DNA of 64,000 nt from Aliihoeflea sp. 40Bstr573 (GCF_024105655.1 NZ_JAAAMH010000009.1:112434-176433), one strand, 5' to 3'. Counted from the first letter of the stretch, positions 10,451 to 19,831 are shown. Notes: a model not told the origin generated them from the sequence alone. Numbers and translations: made by a program.

Positions 10451-11422
10451 ATGATCAGATCGGTCGTGCGCTCGGTCGGCAAATCCCTGCCGCGCCGCGT
10501 AATGAAGAATACGGATTTCGAGGGCGTGCTGGAAACGTCCGACGCCTGGATCGTCCAACGGACGGGCATCACGCAGCGCTACATCGCGGGTGAGGACGAG
10601 ACAACGGCCTCGCTCGGCGAGGCGGCGGCGCGCGCGGCGCTCGATGCGGCAGGCCTAACGGTCGAAGATATCGATCTGATCGTGCTCGCGACGTCCACCC
10701 CGAACAATACCTTCCCGGCGACGGCGGTCGAGATCCAGGAACGGCTCGGCATGCGCCACGGCTTTGCCTTCGACATGCAAGCTGTGTGCTCGGGCTTCGT
10801 CTATGCCGTCAACACGGCCGACTTGCATATCCGCGGCGGCATGGCTAAGCGCGTCATCGTCATCGGCTCCGAAACCTTTTCGCGCATCCTCGACTGGCAG
10901 GACCGCACGACCTGCGTTCTCTTCGGCGACGGCGCGGGTGCGGTGATCCTCGAGGCGGCGGAAGGCGAGGGGACCATCGCCGATCGCGGCATCCTCGCCG
11001 CGAGCCTGCGCTCGGACGGCTCGCATCGCGAGAAGCTCTATGTCGACGGCGGCCCGTCCACGACCGGCACCGTCGGGTATCTGCGCATGGAAGGCCGTGA
11101 GGTCTTCAAGCACGCGGTCGGCATGATCACTGACGTGGTCGAGTCGGTCTTCGCGCAGGCCGGCATTACGGCCGACGACCTCGACTGGTTCGTCCCGCAT
11201 CAGGCAAACAAGCGCATCATCGACGCATCGGCGAAGAAGCTCGGCATCGCTGAGGATAAGGTGATCATCACCGTAGACCGGCACGGCAACACATCGGCCG
11301 CCTCGGTGCCGCTGGCGCTTTGCGAAGGCGTCGATACGGGCCGCATCAAGAAGGGCGACCTCGTCCTTCTGGAAGCCATGGGCGGCGGGTTCACCTGGGG
11401 CGCGGTGCTCGTGCGCTGGTAG
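10451..11422 (+). CDS. fabH: 3-oxoacyl-ACP synthase III
   Basis: 323 residues from the ATG at 10451, after AAAGAGA. Catalytic triad visible: Cys113 (QAVCSGF), His250 (PHQAN) and Asn280 (GNTS). FabH condenses acetyl-CoA with malonyl-ACP to start fatty-acid synthesis. An open frame extends 58 codons upstream into plsX but has no coding character, so the shorter start is used. Confidence 0.96.
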   Translation: MIRSVVRSVGKSLPRRVMKNTDFEGVLETSDAWIVQRTGITQRYIAGEDETTASLGEAAARAALDAAGLTVEDIDLIVLATSTPNNTFPATAVEIQERLGMRHGFAFDMQAVCSGFVYAVNTADLHIRGGMAKRVIVIGSETFSRILDWQDRTTCVLFGDGAGAVILEAAEGEGTIADRGILAASLRSDGSHREKLYVDGGPSTTGTVGYLRMEGREVFKHAVGMITDVVESVFAQAGITADDLDWFVPHQANKRIIDASAKKLGIAEDKVIITVDRHGNTSAASVPLALCEGVDTGRIKKGDLVLLEAMGGGFTWGAVLVRW

Positions 11423-11545
11423 GATCACACTTGCCCCGAGATAAACCAAGCGAGGTCAATGGGTTCTTGACCTCGACACCCCAATTTCCTAACGTCGCCA
11501 CTGCTTGAAAATTCTCCTGCATTTTTGAGAGTGGTTGGACGGCCG

Positions 11546-11887
11546 ATGGGGGGAAAGACTTTAACGCGTGCCGATCTCGCTGAGACTGTCTATCGGCAGG
11601 TCGGGCTTTCGCGAACTGAATCTGCGCAACTCGTCGAGATGGTGCTCGACGAAATCTGCGACGCCATCGTGCGGGGGGAAATGGTGAAGCTCTCCTCCTT
11701 CGCGACCTTCCAGGTCCGTTCGAAGAACGAGCGCGTCGGCCGCAATCCCAAGACCGGCGAGGAAGTGCCGATCCTCCCGCGTCGGGTGATGACGTTCAAG
11801 GCGTCGAACGTCCTCAAGCAGCGCATCCTCGACAATCACCGCGCCGCTTCGGACCCCGTCAAGGAAGCCAAGCTCGCCAAGGGCTGA
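11546..11887 (+). CDS. ihfA: Integration host factor subunit alpha
   Basis: 113 residues starting [11 protein letters not shown]. It has the HU/IHF fold with the DNA-intercalating arm region [19 protein letters not shown] and [16 protein letters not shown] bends DNA and is also a usual cofactor for tyrosine integrases such as the one encoded 1.5 kb downstream. An in-frame start 7 codons upstream is possible. fabH-ihfA-merR is a conserved rhizobial run. Confidence 0.93.
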   Translation: MGGKTLTRADLAETVYRQVGLSRTESAQLVEMVLDEICDAIVRGEMVKLSSFATFQVRSKNERVGRNPKTGEEVPILPRRVMTFKASNVLKQRILDNHRAASDPVKEAKLAKG

Positions 11888-12001
11888 ACTCGGCAACCCA
11901 GCAAGGTCAAATTCGGGGGGGCAAGACCTCCGCGCACTTGAATATGTGTGACTAAGGGATTGTAATACTGGCGAATCGCGAGGCCTGAAAGCGAGCAAGC
12001 C

Positions 12002-12541
12002 ATGGAAAAGTCTCCCGACGCATTCCGCACCATCAGCGAGGTCGCCGACGATCTCGATCTGCCGCAGCACGTTCTGCGCTTTTGGGAAACGCGCTTTTCA
12101 CAGATCAAACCGATGAAGCGCGGCGGCGGCCGCCGTTACTACCGTCCACAGGACGTGGAACTGATCAAGGGCATCCGCCACATGCTCTACGACCAGGGCT
12201 ACACGATCAAGGGCGTGCAGAAACTCCTGCGCGACAACGGCAATCAGTTCGTCATCGCCATCGGCAACGGCGATCTTGCCGCCGTCGAGGCGATTGCGCA
12301 GCGCAAGCAGCAGGAGGCGGAAGCCGCCAATACGAGCCCGGATGCCGACGGCGACGAGGAAATCATTCTCGGCCAGCCAAAGGCCAAGCCTGCCAGGCGC
12401 TTCTTCGGCTTGGCGCGCGGCGAGGAGGACGGTCCTGTAGCCCCGGACGACGAGCGCCTGTCGCGTGATAACCGCGCTTTGCTTCAGGAGGCGCTGTTCG
12501 ACCTTCTGGAATGCAAGCGCCTGCTCGACCAGGTGCGCTGA
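12002..12541 (+). CDS. MerR family transcriptional regulator
   Basis: 179 residues. The N-terminal MerR winged helix ([45 protein letters not shown]) is followed by [15 protein letters not shown]. The C-terminal half is charged and likely coiled, with no effector domain recognised. This is the MerR gene that regularly follows ihfA in alphaproteobacteria; its targets are not known to me. Confidence 0.88.
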   Translation: MEKSPDAFRTISEVADDLDLPQHVLRFWETRFSQIKPMKRGGGRRYYRPQDVELIKGIRHMLYDQGYTIKGVQKLLRDNGNQFVIAIGNGDLAAVEAIAQRKQQEAEAANTSPDADGDEEIILGQPKAKPARRFFGLARGEEDGPVAPDDERLSRDNRALLQEALFDLLECKRLLDQVR

Positions 12542-12619
12542 AGCTCGCAGGCTGAGTGGAACCAAGCCCTTGCGCCACCGTTTGAAGAGCAAACACGTGG
12601 CGAATGGAAGGGACCACCC

Positions 12620-12928
12620 ATGTCATATTCGATCTTCGGCGGCCGTCGTTCTTGGGATGACGATCTCGAACGACGCATCGCCCATCTAAACAAGGAACTA
12701 TCCTTGCTTACGCGCCAGGCCCGCCGTCGCGGCTCGCACTTCTACGATGACACGCTCGAAACCGCTTCGCACGCCTATGACGATATCGCCGAGCGCATTC
12801 ACGACTGGATGCCGGTGGTGCGCAAGCAAGCGCGATATGCCGAGCAGACCGCGCGCGACCATCCCGCGCTCGTTCTCGCCGGCCTTGCTGTCGTCGGACT
12901 GGCAGCCGCAGCGCTCCTGCGGCGGTAA
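12620..12928 (+). CDS. Small membrane-anchored protein, DUF883/ElaB-like
   Basis: 102 residues. A charged N-terminal half is followed by a helical ARDHPALVLAGLAVVGLAAAALLRR end, forming one C-terminal membrane anchor. The arrangement (helical body, AR-P-x-hydrophobic tail) resembles DUF883/ElaB-YqjD proteins, which tether to the inner membrane. Family assignment is by pattern only. It is preceded by GGAAGGGA and followed by a good hairpin terminator. Confidence 0.65.
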   Translation: MSYSIFGGRRSWDDDLERRIAHLNKELSLLTRQARRRGSHFYDDTLETASHAYDDIAERIHDWMPVVRKQARYAEQTARDHPALVLAGLAVVGLAAAALLRR

Positions 12929-12951
12929 ACGGGTCCGGAAAGAAACTGCAT

Positions 12952-12978
12952 AAAGGGCTGGCTTCGCCGGCCCTTTTT
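12952..12978 (+). terminator. Rho-independent terminator
   Basis: Stem AAGGGCTGGC / GCCGGCCCTT with one G-T wobble and a TTCG-type loop, followed by a T run. It ends the transcript of the small membrane protein and closes the core region before the integrated element. Confidence 0.8.
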
Positions 12979-13110
12979 CGTGTGAGATATTCGTCAATGG
13001 GGCGGAAATGGCGGACGCTGATTTTCGAGATCGGCCGGAAATACCTTCCCGCGCCTGCGGTCACGCAATCACGCGCCGAAGGAATATGAGAATCTGAGGG
13101 GAAGGGAAAA

Positions 13111-13155
13111 TGGTCGGAGCGGCGGGATTCGAACCCACGACCCCTTGACCCCCAG
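13111..13155 (-). repeat. attL: displaced 3' end of tRNA-Pro
   Basis: These 45 bases match the 3' part of tRNA-Pro (anticodon loop, variable region, T arm, acceptor strand, CCA) on the reverse strand. The copy at 26099-26143 differs at three positions. The 19 bases at 13137-13155 (acgaccccttgacccccag) are identical to 26125-26143 and are the likely crossover core. Joining this fragment to 26144-26175 rebuilds a 77-base tRNA, so it is the original chromosomal 3' end displaced by integration and not a working tRNA gene. Confidence 0.88.
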
Positions 13156-13197
13156 ATTGAGAAATCTGCTTTGAACAAGCCGCCTCTTCTTTCATTG

Positions 13198-13211
13198 AGC
13201 GGATAACCGCT
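13198..13211. repeat. Short inverted repeat near attL
   Basis: AGCGG-ATAA-CCGCT palindrome lying 43 bp inside the attL core and upstream of the integrase. It could bind the integrase, an excision factor or a repressor. Low information content. Confidence 0.3.
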
Positions 13212-13272
13212 TGAATTCACTGTATGCCAGCCTTAACGTCTTTCACGTAAGCGCCAGCTTCTTTCCGATTTG

Positions 13273-13290
13273 GTGCTTATTATGTGCTTA
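13273..13290 (+). promoter_or_regulatory. Paired GTGCTTA repeats at left end (candidate integrase arm site)
   Basis: GTGCTTA occurs at 13273-13279 and 13284-13290, 11 bp start to start. The same pair with the same spacing and orientation occurs near attR at 26002-26019. One DNA turn spacing and presence at both ends fit arm-type binding sites for the integrase or excisionase. Confidence 0.5.
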
Positions 13291-13340
13291 TTTTCCTGCG
13301 CGAAGCGGGAATGGCAGGAAGGCCGGGGGTTGGCGACGAC

Positions 13341-14690
13341 ATGGCGATGATCACGAAGAAGGCGGTCGAGACCGCGCCCATAACGGGGTCGAGCTACTTC
13401 CTATGGGATGCCGGCGACGGGGCGGTTAAGGGCTTCGGATGCAACATCACCGCGCAGGGGAAGCGCACCTTTGTCGCGCAATTCCGCATCGGCTCCGGCC
13501 GCAGCGCGAAATCTAAGCGCGTCACCATCGGCCCCTTTGGAACGTGGACCGTGGACAAGGCGCGTGATCGTGCCAGATCGCTAATCCGCGAGGGTCAGAC
13601 GGGCGTTGATCGCAAGGCGGACGAGGATGCGGCTCGTCGGGCCGCAACAGCGGCCCGCGCGGCCGAGGCACAAGAACGGCGACTTGCTCGCGATCTGCGC
13701 ATCGATCGGCTCGCCGCCCGCTTCTTGCGGGACCATGTGCGGATCAAGAGGAAAGCGAGCACCGACGATTTCTATCGCCACATCATCGTCAGATACATAT
13801 TCCCCACTTTCAAAAAGCGAGACGCGCGGGAGATCAAGCGCGCCGAGGTCGCGCGGCTTCATGTCTCGCTAGCTGATCGTCCTGCTACAGCAAATCGCGT
13901 CCTGTCGGTCCTTTCCGCGATATACGGCTATGCAGAAAGCATCGATCTCTTGCCGGAGAACATCCGCCGGCCGACCTATAAGGTTGAGAAATACGCGGAG
14001 CAGGGGAAAGATCGCTTCCTGTCTGTTGCGGAGCTTGAGCGCCTTGGCGCGGCCATCAGGCAGGCCGAGACGGTCGGCATCGCTTGGGAGCCAAACCCCA
14101 CCGGGAAGACCAAACACGCGCCCAAAGCGGAAAACCGGGTCACCCGGATCGATCCCGATGCCGCGGCCGCGCTTCGGCTGCTGATCTTCACAGGAGCGCG
14201 GCTCCGCGAAATTCTCAATCTAGAATGGGCCTTCGTTGATCTTGAGCGGGGGCTTCTGCGCCTGCGGGACAGCAAGACCGGCCCCAAGACGATCATCCTC
14301 AACGCGCCGGCTCGCGCCGTCCTCGCCGGTCTGCATAGGCGGAGCAAGTTCGTATTTCCCGGCGAAAGCCGGGACGGATCGGCGCAGCCGCGCACCGACC
14401 TGAAACGGCCGTGGAAGCTCGTCTGCAAAGCCGCCGGCCTTGAAGGGGTCCGCATCCACGACCTTCGCCACTCCTTCGCAAGCGTGGGGGCAGGCGAGGG
14501 CCACGGCCTCATCATTGTCGGCAAGCTGCTGGGCCATACGCAGGCATCTACCACCGAGCGCTATGCGCATCTGGACGCCGATCCGCTGCGCAAGGCGTCC
14601 GACGCCATCGCGACCAAGATCGCGCAGGCAATGGGCGAGGAAGCAGCACAGGAAAGCGCAGCAATTATTCCTTTCCGGCAGGGGGCGTAG
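13341..14690 (+). CDS. int: Tyrosine recombinase/integrase (DUF4102 type)
   Basis: 449 residues from MAMITKKAVE. The N-terminal DUF4102 arm-binding domain covers about 1-90 (GFGCNITAQGKRTFVAQFR), then a core-binding domain and a catalytic domain. Catalytic residues are visible in FTGARLREILNLEW (Arg), HDLRHSFAS (His-x-x-Arg) and LGHTQASTTERYAHL (His, nucleophile Tyr). GTG 13284 and ATG 13311 are alternative starts, but 13284 falls inside the repeat pair. It probably integrates and excises the element at tRNA-Pro. Confidence 0.93.
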   Translation: MAMITKKAVETAPITGSSYFLWDAGDGAVKGFGCNITAQGKRTFVAQFRIGSGRSAKSKRVTIGPFGTWTVDKARDRARSLIREGQTGVDRKADEDAARRAATAARAAEAQERRLARDLRIDRLAARFLRDHVRIKRKASTDDFYRHIIVRYIFPTFKKRDAREIKRAEVARLHVSLADRPATANRVLSVLSAIYGYAESIDLLPENIRRPTYKVEKYAEQGKDRFLSVAELERLGAAIRQAETVGIAWEPNPTGKTKHAPKAENRVTRIDPDAAAALRLLIFTGARLREILNLEWAFVDLERGLLRLRDSKTGPKTIILNAPARAVLAGLHRRSKFVFPGESRDGSAQPRTDLKRPWKLVCKAAGLEGVRIHDLRHSFASVGAGEGHGLIIVGKLLGHTQASTTERYAHLDADPLRKASDAIATKIAQAMGEEAAQESAAIIPFRQGA

Positions 14691-15344
14691 ATGCCGACGA
14701 AAGAACGTGCTGCCCGCAAAACCCGATCGGAACAGATGCCATCCCCTTCGGTGGCGCTGCGTGCGCCGCGTTCAGACTACGAAAGTGCTGCGGGGGCATG
14801 GGAGATCGATACGATCATAGACCGGATGTTGGAGCGCGGCATCTATCGTTACGTGGCTCCGCCGAAAGCTGTTCGATGGCATGTGCGAAACGCAGTGCTC
14901 AACGCCGACATCGCGGCACGTTCTGTCTACAGGCACCGAGACACAAGCGCAGAACGCGAGCAAGAAGTCGCCGCGTGGCGCGAGGCGATCGCGGCTCTCG
15001 AAAAGTATGCTGTCAACCTCAATGCCGAGGATGCTCAAGTCAATCAAATGCGGACGGCTATCCGCGATCGGCTCGATGGTCTCGCAGCACGACCTCCGAC
15101 GCAGACACGCGATTTCTTTGCGGATCATTTCATCGGCGAAATGGCGCTCCTGTGGGACACGATCGCATCAGTAGGGATTGAACGGCCGTATGGAGTTCTC
15201 TTTGAAGAGCTTGTTACAGCCGCATGGATCGACGGTCGCTGCCCTGGATGGGATGATGACGATCGGTCACGCCTGCAAGCCCGATTGTCGAAACGCATTG
15301 CCGCAAAAAGGAAGGTTTGGTCATCCGATCATAGGGGCAAGTAG
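14691..15344 (+). CDS. Hypothetical protein of the element
   Basis: 217 residues. The ATG follows the integrase stop with no gap, so it is likely cotranscribed. The protein is mixed and soluble, with a predicted helical middle (SAEREQEVAAWREAIAALEK) and an acidic WDDDDRSRLQARLSK near the C-terminus. No family is recognised. Placement directly after int is where satellites often keep an excision or regulatory function, but there is no motif evidence for that. Confidence 0.6.
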   Translation: MPTKERAARKTRSEQMPSPSVALRAPRSDYESAAGAWEIDTIIDRMLERGIYRYVAPPKAVRWHVRNAVLNADIAARSVYRHRDTSAEREQEVAAWREAIAALEKYAVNLNAEDAQVNQMRTAIRDRLDGLAARPPTQTRDFFADHFIGEMALLWDTIASVGIERPYGVLFEELVTAAWIDGRCPGWDDDDRSRLQARLSKRIAAKRKVWSSDHRGK

Positions 15345-15417
15345 GAATTCCGGAAGGGGAAAGAAATCGCCAATCTCCGGGCCATGCTGAAAGACCAGCA
15401 AGGCAAGGAGAAGGCTC

Positions 15418-15669
15418 ATGGCGACCACGAAATCGAAGCCCGTTGACCTTGAGGCGATTAAGAGCCTCGACAACCTGACCACCGAGGAAGCCGCCGCCTA
15501 TTGTCGGCAGTCCCGTTCGACCTTTGAGAAGCTTCGGCACTTCGGAGGCGGACCTTGCTTCATCCGCCTCTCGGCGCGGGCGATCATCTACCGTCGCACG
15601 GACCTCGACGCATGGCTCGCGGCGAAGGCCCGCAATTCTACGAGTGACTACGCAGGGCAGGCCGCGTAG
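15418..15669 (+). CDS. HTH DNA-binding protein (AlpA/excisionase-like)
   Basis: 83 residues. The NLTTEEAAAYCRQSRSTFEK helix-turn-helix followed by GGGPCFIRLSARAIIYRRTD and LDAWLAAK is the classic HTH_17/AlpA layout found in excisionases and satellite activators. AlpA-like proteins control int expression or excision in P4-type elements. The ribosome site AAGGAGAAGG precedes the ATG. The stop codon shares a base with the next start. Confidence 0.75.
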   Translation: MATTKSKPVDLEAIKSLDNLTTEEAAAYCRQSRSTFEKLRHFGGGPCFIRLSARAIIYRRTDLDAWLAAKARNSTSDYAGQAA

Positions 15670-15794
15670 TGCGGCCCGCCTTTCACCACATCGGTCGCGT
15701 CTTGGCCGCGCTCATCGTCATCGGCGCAATCGCTTGGCTCTCGGGCCTCGACGGGCGCGACAGCGACTTTCTTCTTTTGGGAGGCGCGCCGTGA
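15669..15794 (+). CDS. Small 41-residue membrane protein
   Basis: A GTG start overlaps the previous stop (TAGTG), and its own stop overlaps the next GTG start (GTGA). The product has one clear membrane segment (VLAALIVIGAIAWLSGL) near residues 12-28, then a short charged tail. Coupling on both sides argues that it is translated. No family recognised; a small holin-like or accessory role is speculation. Confidence 0.5.
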   Translation: MRPAFHHIGRVLAALIVIGAIAWLSGLDGRDSDFLLLGGAP

Positions 15795-16486
15795 GCAATT
15801 CGAACGCGCCATGGTTTCGCCTTCGCGGCGATCGGTGGAAGGCCGATACCCGCGGGCTGAATTCAGCGGAGAAGGGCATTTACATCGACCTGCTGGTCGA
15901 AATGCACGATCGGGAAGAGCCTCTTTCGGACGTTTGGCTTGAGCAGGTCCGCAGCCTGACGCGGGTGCGGGCGAAGACCTTCTACGACGCGATCGATCGG
16001 ATCGTCGTCCTCGGGCTTTTCGCTCGGATCGATGGCGGCCTTTGGTGCGATTTCATGGCCGGGGAGATCGAGCAGCGCGGCAAGCGATCGGCACATGCGC
16101 GTCAAAACTCGGAGAAATCTCGTCAAAAGTCAGTACAAAGTTTGGAAATTCAGCGGAAAAAAACGCAAGAAAATCAAACAGGGGCGTCTGCTATAGAGAC
16201 CGAGACGAAGACGTATAAGGGAGCGCCTACAGGCGCTCCCAAAGATACGGACACGCTCGGCATAAAGGAAGCAGACGCAGGTACCGAGCAGGCCTCGGCT
16301 TACGCCGGCCTGCCCGGCCTGTCGGACGACTTCGAGCCTGATCACGTTCCTTCCGAACCCGATATTTCCAGTATGCCTTCGCGCTTGTCGGTCATCCCTG
16401 CGGCCGTCGAAACCGATGATCTCTTGGATGACGATCACGACGACCTTCTCGAAGACTTGGAAAGGAGGGCGCGATATGTCGCGTGA
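15791..16486 (+). CDS. DUF1376 domain protein
   Basis: 231 residues from a GTG coupled to the preceding stop. The N-terminal 100 residues (PWFRLRGDRWKADTRGLNSA, GIYIDLLVEMHDREEPL, LGLFARIDGGLW) match DUF1376, common in prophages near replication genes and thought to be a winged-helix DNA-binding module. The C-terminal half is low complexity and acidic. It may be the element's replication or initiation protein, but no primase or helicase motif is present. Confidence 0.72.
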   Translation: MSNSNAPWFRLRGDRWKADTRGLNSAEKGIYIDLLVEMHDREEPLSDVWLEQVRSLTRVRAKTFYDAIDRIVVLGLFARIDGGLWCDFMAGEIEQRGKRSAHARQNSEKSRQKSVQSLEIQRKKTQENQTGASAIETETKTYKGAPTGAPKDTDTLGIKEADAGTEQASAYAGLPGLSDDFEPDHVPSEPDISSMPSRLSVIPAAVETDDLLDDDHDDLLEDLERRARYVA

Positions 16487-16832
16487 CGATCAGCTTGAGC
16501 TTTTCGCCGATCGGCCGGAACTGACGGTCGTTCCGCAGGCGGCACGTCCCAAGCGGCAGTCCGCCGCGCGCGGCGAGCGGTCGACAAAGTCGGCTTCGGT
16601 CTTCATCTTCCCCCTGGCCGCGCACGAAAACGTGGAGAAAGTTGCAGCTTTGATGCGCGGCTCGCGAAACACGACAGATCGGGACGCGATCCTCAAACAG
16701 CACCTGCGGCGCGTGTCCGATATGCGTGTCAACGCAGGCCTGGCCCCGCATCTTGTGAAGGCAGACGTAGCATCGTATCGCGCCGCGATCTGGCGCGCCT
16801 ACTGGTCGCCGCCTTTGGAGGGCGCGCGATGA
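16476..16832 (+). CDS. Hypothetical protein, DUF6074-like
   Basis: 118 residues. The ATG is 11 bp inside the end of the previous gene and has an ideal AAGGAGG site. The body VFIFPLAAHENVEKVAALMRG and ILKQHLRRVSDMRVNAGL, then VASYRAAIWRAYW, resembles a small family common in rhizobial prophages that I recall as DUF6074. Function unknown. Its position next to DUF1376 suggests a replication-region role. Confidence 0.6.
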   Translation: MSRDDQLELFADRPELTVVPQAARPKRQSAARGERSTKSASVFIFPLAAHENVEKVAALMRGSRNTTDRDAILKQHLRRVSDMRVNAGLAPHLVKADVASYRAAIWRAYWSPPLEGAR

Positions 16833-16912
16833 AAGTCCTCATCCCCACCATCCCCGCGCGCGGCGTTTGCCGCAGCGCCGCAGTCGCGCCGCAGAGCGCG
16901 TCAGGAGCCTGA
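16829..16912 (+). CDS. Possible 27-residue leader or coupling peptide
   Basis: An ATG overlapping the previous stop (ATGA) opens 27 codons that end 1 bp before the GTG of the tape measure gene. It may only keep ribosomes moving into the large downstream gene. No similarity seen, and it could be chance. Confidence 0.25.
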   Translation: MKVLIPTIPARGVCRSAAVAPQSASGA

Positions 16913-16913
16913 C

Positions 16914-19247
16914 GTGGCAACCCTTACTTCAACACTGATTGTCCGCCTGCTCGACAAAGTGACGGGGCCGGCAACGAAAGTCGCTGGCTCGATCGCCGGC
17001 ATCAACACCGCCGCAAACCAGAGTGGTGGCGCGCAGGCTCGCATACAGTCGGCATTGGCCCGCAATGACGCGGCGCTTGATCAGACGCGCATGAAGCTGA
17101 TTGACGCCGCGGCCGGGTTCTATCTTCTGGATCGCACTGTCGGCCGCGCGATCCGCGCCTCGATCGCCTTTGAGGAAGCCTTCGCAGACGTGGCGAAGGT
17201 GGTCGATCTCGACCCGGCCGGGCTGGAAGCTCTCGAAAAGGCGATCCTCGACATTTCTGCGCGGACGCCGATGGCGGCGGAAGAGATCGCCGCCCTCATG
17301 GCGGCGGCTGCGCAATCCGGCGTCGCCTCCGAAAACCTCGCCGGGTTCACCGAACAGGTCGTCAAGATGGGCGTCGCCTGGGACGTGGCCGGCGGCACGG
17401 CTGGCGAGGCTCTGGCAAAAATCCAGACCGCAACCGGAATGTCGCAGGAAGAGCTTTTCGCCTTCGGTGACGCGATCAACCACGTCAGCAACAACATGGC
17501 GGCGACGGCTCCCGATCTTGTCGACTATAGCCGGCGGACGCTCGCGCTCGGCAAGGTCGCAGGCTTCACGGAAGAGGAAACTCTTGCGCTTGGCGCTGCG
17601 ATGATCGCTTCGGGCGCGCAGTCGGACGTTGCGGCGACCAGCTTCAATGCGGTGTCCCGCGCGCTTACGCGCGGCGCGTCGGCCACCAAGCGGCAGTCGG
17701 CGGCGATGGCGAAGCTGGGCCTCGATGCCGAGGACGTTGCCAAGCGGATGCAAATGGATGCCCTCGGCACGGTGACCGATGTGCTTGCGCGCATCCGCGA
17801 ACTGCCGGCCGAAATGCGGTCGTCGCTGACGTCCGACTTGTTCGGCGACGAAGCGCGGGCCATTGGCCCGCTGCTCGCCAATCTGGACCTCCTGGCATCG
17901 TCGTATGCCCTTGTCGGCGACGAAGCGGCCTATGCGGGATCAGTGCAGAAGGAATTCGACGCCCGATCCGCGACCACCAAGGGCGCGCTCGATCGCCTGC
18001 GGAACGCGCTGAACGCCGTGTCGATCTCGATCGGCGACGCCCTCACGCCCGCCCTTGCTCGGGTCGCAGAGACGCTTGATCCCATTGCGGGAAAGATGGC
18101 AAAGCTCGCCGGGGAGTTTCCCGGCGTCACCCAGGCAGTCGTCGGCGCGACGGCGGGGCTGATCGCCTTCCGTGTCGCGGCGATCGGGTTGCAGTTCGTC
18201 GGGCTCAATCTTCGCGGGGCGATGCTTTCGGTCTCGCTCGCGATCGCCAAGGTCGGCGGCGCGGCCTTCGGGGCCGCTCGAAACGCTGTCGCCCTGCAAT
18301 CGAGCCTCGCGGCCATGGCAGGTCTCCCGTTCGGCAATCTGGCGAAAGCCCGCGTGGCGATCGGCGGCATCGCCCGCGCGGTTCCCGGCATTGCCCTTCT
18401 TTCGGGGGCCGCGCAGGGCATCGCTGTCGCAGTGGGTGCGCTTACGGCCCCCGCGTGGGGCGCGGTGGCCCTCGGCATCGGAGCGGTTGCGTTGGCCGGC
18501 GCGGCCATCTGGAAGTATTGGGACCGGCTGTCCTCGATCTTCTCGGGCGTCGGCCGCGCAATCTCGGAGAACTTCGCGCCGGCGATCGAGGCGATCCGGC
18601 CGGCGCTTGATGCCCTGGCTCCGGTCGCACAGTCGATCGGGACCGCCTTTGGCACCATTCGCGACACGATCGCCTCGGCGATCGGCTCGATCTCGGGATT
18701 GTTCGAACGCGAAATCCTGACGGCCGAGGGGAAGGCCTCCTTCGAGAACGCCGGCTATCAGGCCATGAACGCCTTGCTTGCCGGATTGAAGGCCGCGGCC
18801 GGGGCCGTCCTCGAATACGTCTCTTCCCTCGGCGCGCAGATCGCCGCGAAGATCAAGAGCGCAGTCACCGGCGCGCTTGGCCGGGTCGGGTCATTGTTCG
18901 GGCTTGGCGGGGGCGACACGAAGGGGACTGTGATCGACGGTGCGCGGGCGCGTGGCGGGCTGGTGCGCAGCGGTGGCACCTATCTCGTCGGCGAGGAAGG
19001 CCCCGAGCTTCGAACGGACCTCGGCAACGGCCGGATCATCCCGCACCGGCAGACGATGGACCTCTTGCGGGGCGGCGGGTCGGTCGGGTCGGGTGGCGGC
19101 GCTTCGGGCAGCGGCGCAGTCGGCGTTCGGGACATCACCATCCACGTCCACGGCACCATCGATGCGAACGCGGTTGCCGATTTGGTAATGCGCAGGATCG
19201 ATGAAGAAATGAAGTCGGACCTGCGCGAAGTTCACGCAAGTTGGTGA
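16914..19247 (+). CDS. Phage tail tape measure protein (TP901 family)
   Basis: 777 residues from a GTG preceded by AGGAG. The TP901-type core is at about 75-300 (SIAFEEAFADVAKVVDLDP, AATSFNAVSRALTRG, RSSLTSDLFGDEARAIGPL). Long hydrophobic stretches follow at about 400-540, and a GGTYLVGEEGPEL motif typical of tape measure C-termini sits near 685-700. Such proteins set the length of siphophage tails. At roughly 1.5 angstroms per residue it would specify a tail near 115 nm. It lies upstream of the capsid gene, which is opposite to normal phage order. Confidence 0.88.
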   Translation: MATLTSTLIVRLLDKVTGPATKVAGSIAGINTAANQSGGAQARIQSALARNDAALDQTRMKLIDAAAGFYLLDRTVGRAIRASIAFEEAFADVAKVVDLDPAGLEALEKAILDISARTPMAAEEIAALMAAAAQSGVASENLAGFTEQVVKMGVAWDVAGGTAGEALAKIQTATGMSQEELFAFGDAINHVSNNMAATAPDLVDYSRRTLALGKVAGFTEEETLALGAAMIASGAQSDVAATSFNAVSRALTRGASATKRQSAAMAKLGLDAEDVAKRMQMDALGTVTDVLARIRELPAEMRSSLTSDLFGDEARAIGPLLANLDLLASSYALVGDEAAYAGSVQKEFDARSATTKGALDRLRNALNAVSISIGDALTPALARVAETLDPIAGKMAKLAGEFPGVTQAVVGATAGLIAFRVAAIGLQFVGLNLRGAMLSVSLAIAKVGGAAFGAARNAVALQSSLAAMAGLPFGNLAKARVAIGGIARAVPGIALLSGAAQGIAVAVGALTAPAWGAVALGIGAVALAGAAIWKYWDRLSSIFSGVGRAISENFAPAIEAIRPALDALAPVAQSIGTAFGTIRDTIASAIGSISGLFEREILTAEGKASFENAGYQAMNALLAGLKAAAGAVLEYVSSLGAQIAAKIKSAVTGALGRVGSLFGLGGGDTKGTVIDGARARGGLVRSGGTYLVGEEGPELRTDLGNGRIIPHRQTMDLLRGGGSVGSGGGASGSGAVGVRDITIHVHGTIDANAVADLVMRRIDEEMKSDLREVHASW

Positions 19248-19258
19248 GGGGGGCGACG

Positions 19259-19537
19259 ATGCAGCGTTTCGATCTCAATTCCACCATCGACCGCAACGGC
19301 GTTCAAATTCGCACCGTCTTCTTGCGGGAGCCAAAGGCGAAGGATCGCAAAGCGCTGGCTCGGGCGTTCGCCGGCATCCAGCCGGCGGACGATGCTGCGC
19401 AGGGCCGCGACATGGCCGTGACGATGGTCGCGCGGCTCTGCGATCTGCCGCCCGCCGCAGTCCGCTCCATGGCGATCGGAGACTTCCGGCGTATCACGGA
19501 AGCTGCGATCGCCGCCCTGAACGCGGGGAGGCCGTAG
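19259..19537 (+). CDS. Phage tail assembly chaperone-like protein (first copy)
   Basis: 92 residues starting MQRFDLNSTIDRNG. The pattern (short beta start, VFLREPKAKDRKALARAF, then PPAAVRSMAIGDFRRI) fits the phage tail assembly protein family of PF10109 type (Mu gp41-like). It follows the tape measure gene by 11 bp, whereas in ordinary phages the chaperone precedes it. No frameshift extension is seen for this copy, since the next gene is in the same frame after the stop. Confidence 0.6.
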   Translation: MQRFDLNSTIDRNGVQIRTVFLREPKAKDRKALARAFAGIQPADDAAQGRDMAVTMVARLCDLPPAAVRSMAIGDFRRITEAAIAALNAGRP

Positions 19538-19831
19538 GTGGAAGCTCGGAAGACGCCTTGCACCACGGCTGACCTGCTTCGTATCGCGCTTCGCGTGGAT
19601 GAGTTGCAGCGCGAACTCGCCGCTCTGCTGGGCAAAGCCGAGGCGAGCGCCGAGCCTTGGCCTCCGCACCCGTCGCAGATTGATTTGAAAGATGGGTCGT
19701 GGCTGCGCATCAAAGAGGCTGCGGATGAGACGGGGATGAGCGAAAGCACCATCCGCCGCCTCCGATACGCCAAGGGCGTCCGCGTCGGATCGACATGGTT
19801 CATCAATCGCGATCGGCTGCTCGCAAGCTGA
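19538..19831 (+). CDS. HTH DNA-binding protein
   Basis: 97 residues from a GTG immediately after the previous stop. The N-terminal half is a short coiled segment (RIALRVDELQRELAALLGK). The C-terminal half has WLRIKEAADETGMSESTIRR and GSTWFINRDRLL, a MerR/excisionase-type HTH. It could control the late genes or act in excision. It lies between the tape measure block and the capsid block. Confidence 0.65.
   Translation: MEARKTPCTTADLLRIALRVDELQRELAALLGKAEASAEPWPPHPSQIDLKDGSWLRIKEAADETGMSESTIRRLRYAKGVRVGSTWFINRDRLLAS

Noticed and set aside
13111..13155. A second tRNA-Pro gene
   Set aside because: Only the 3' 45 bases are present; the D arm and 5' acceptor strand are missing, so it is the attL remnant.
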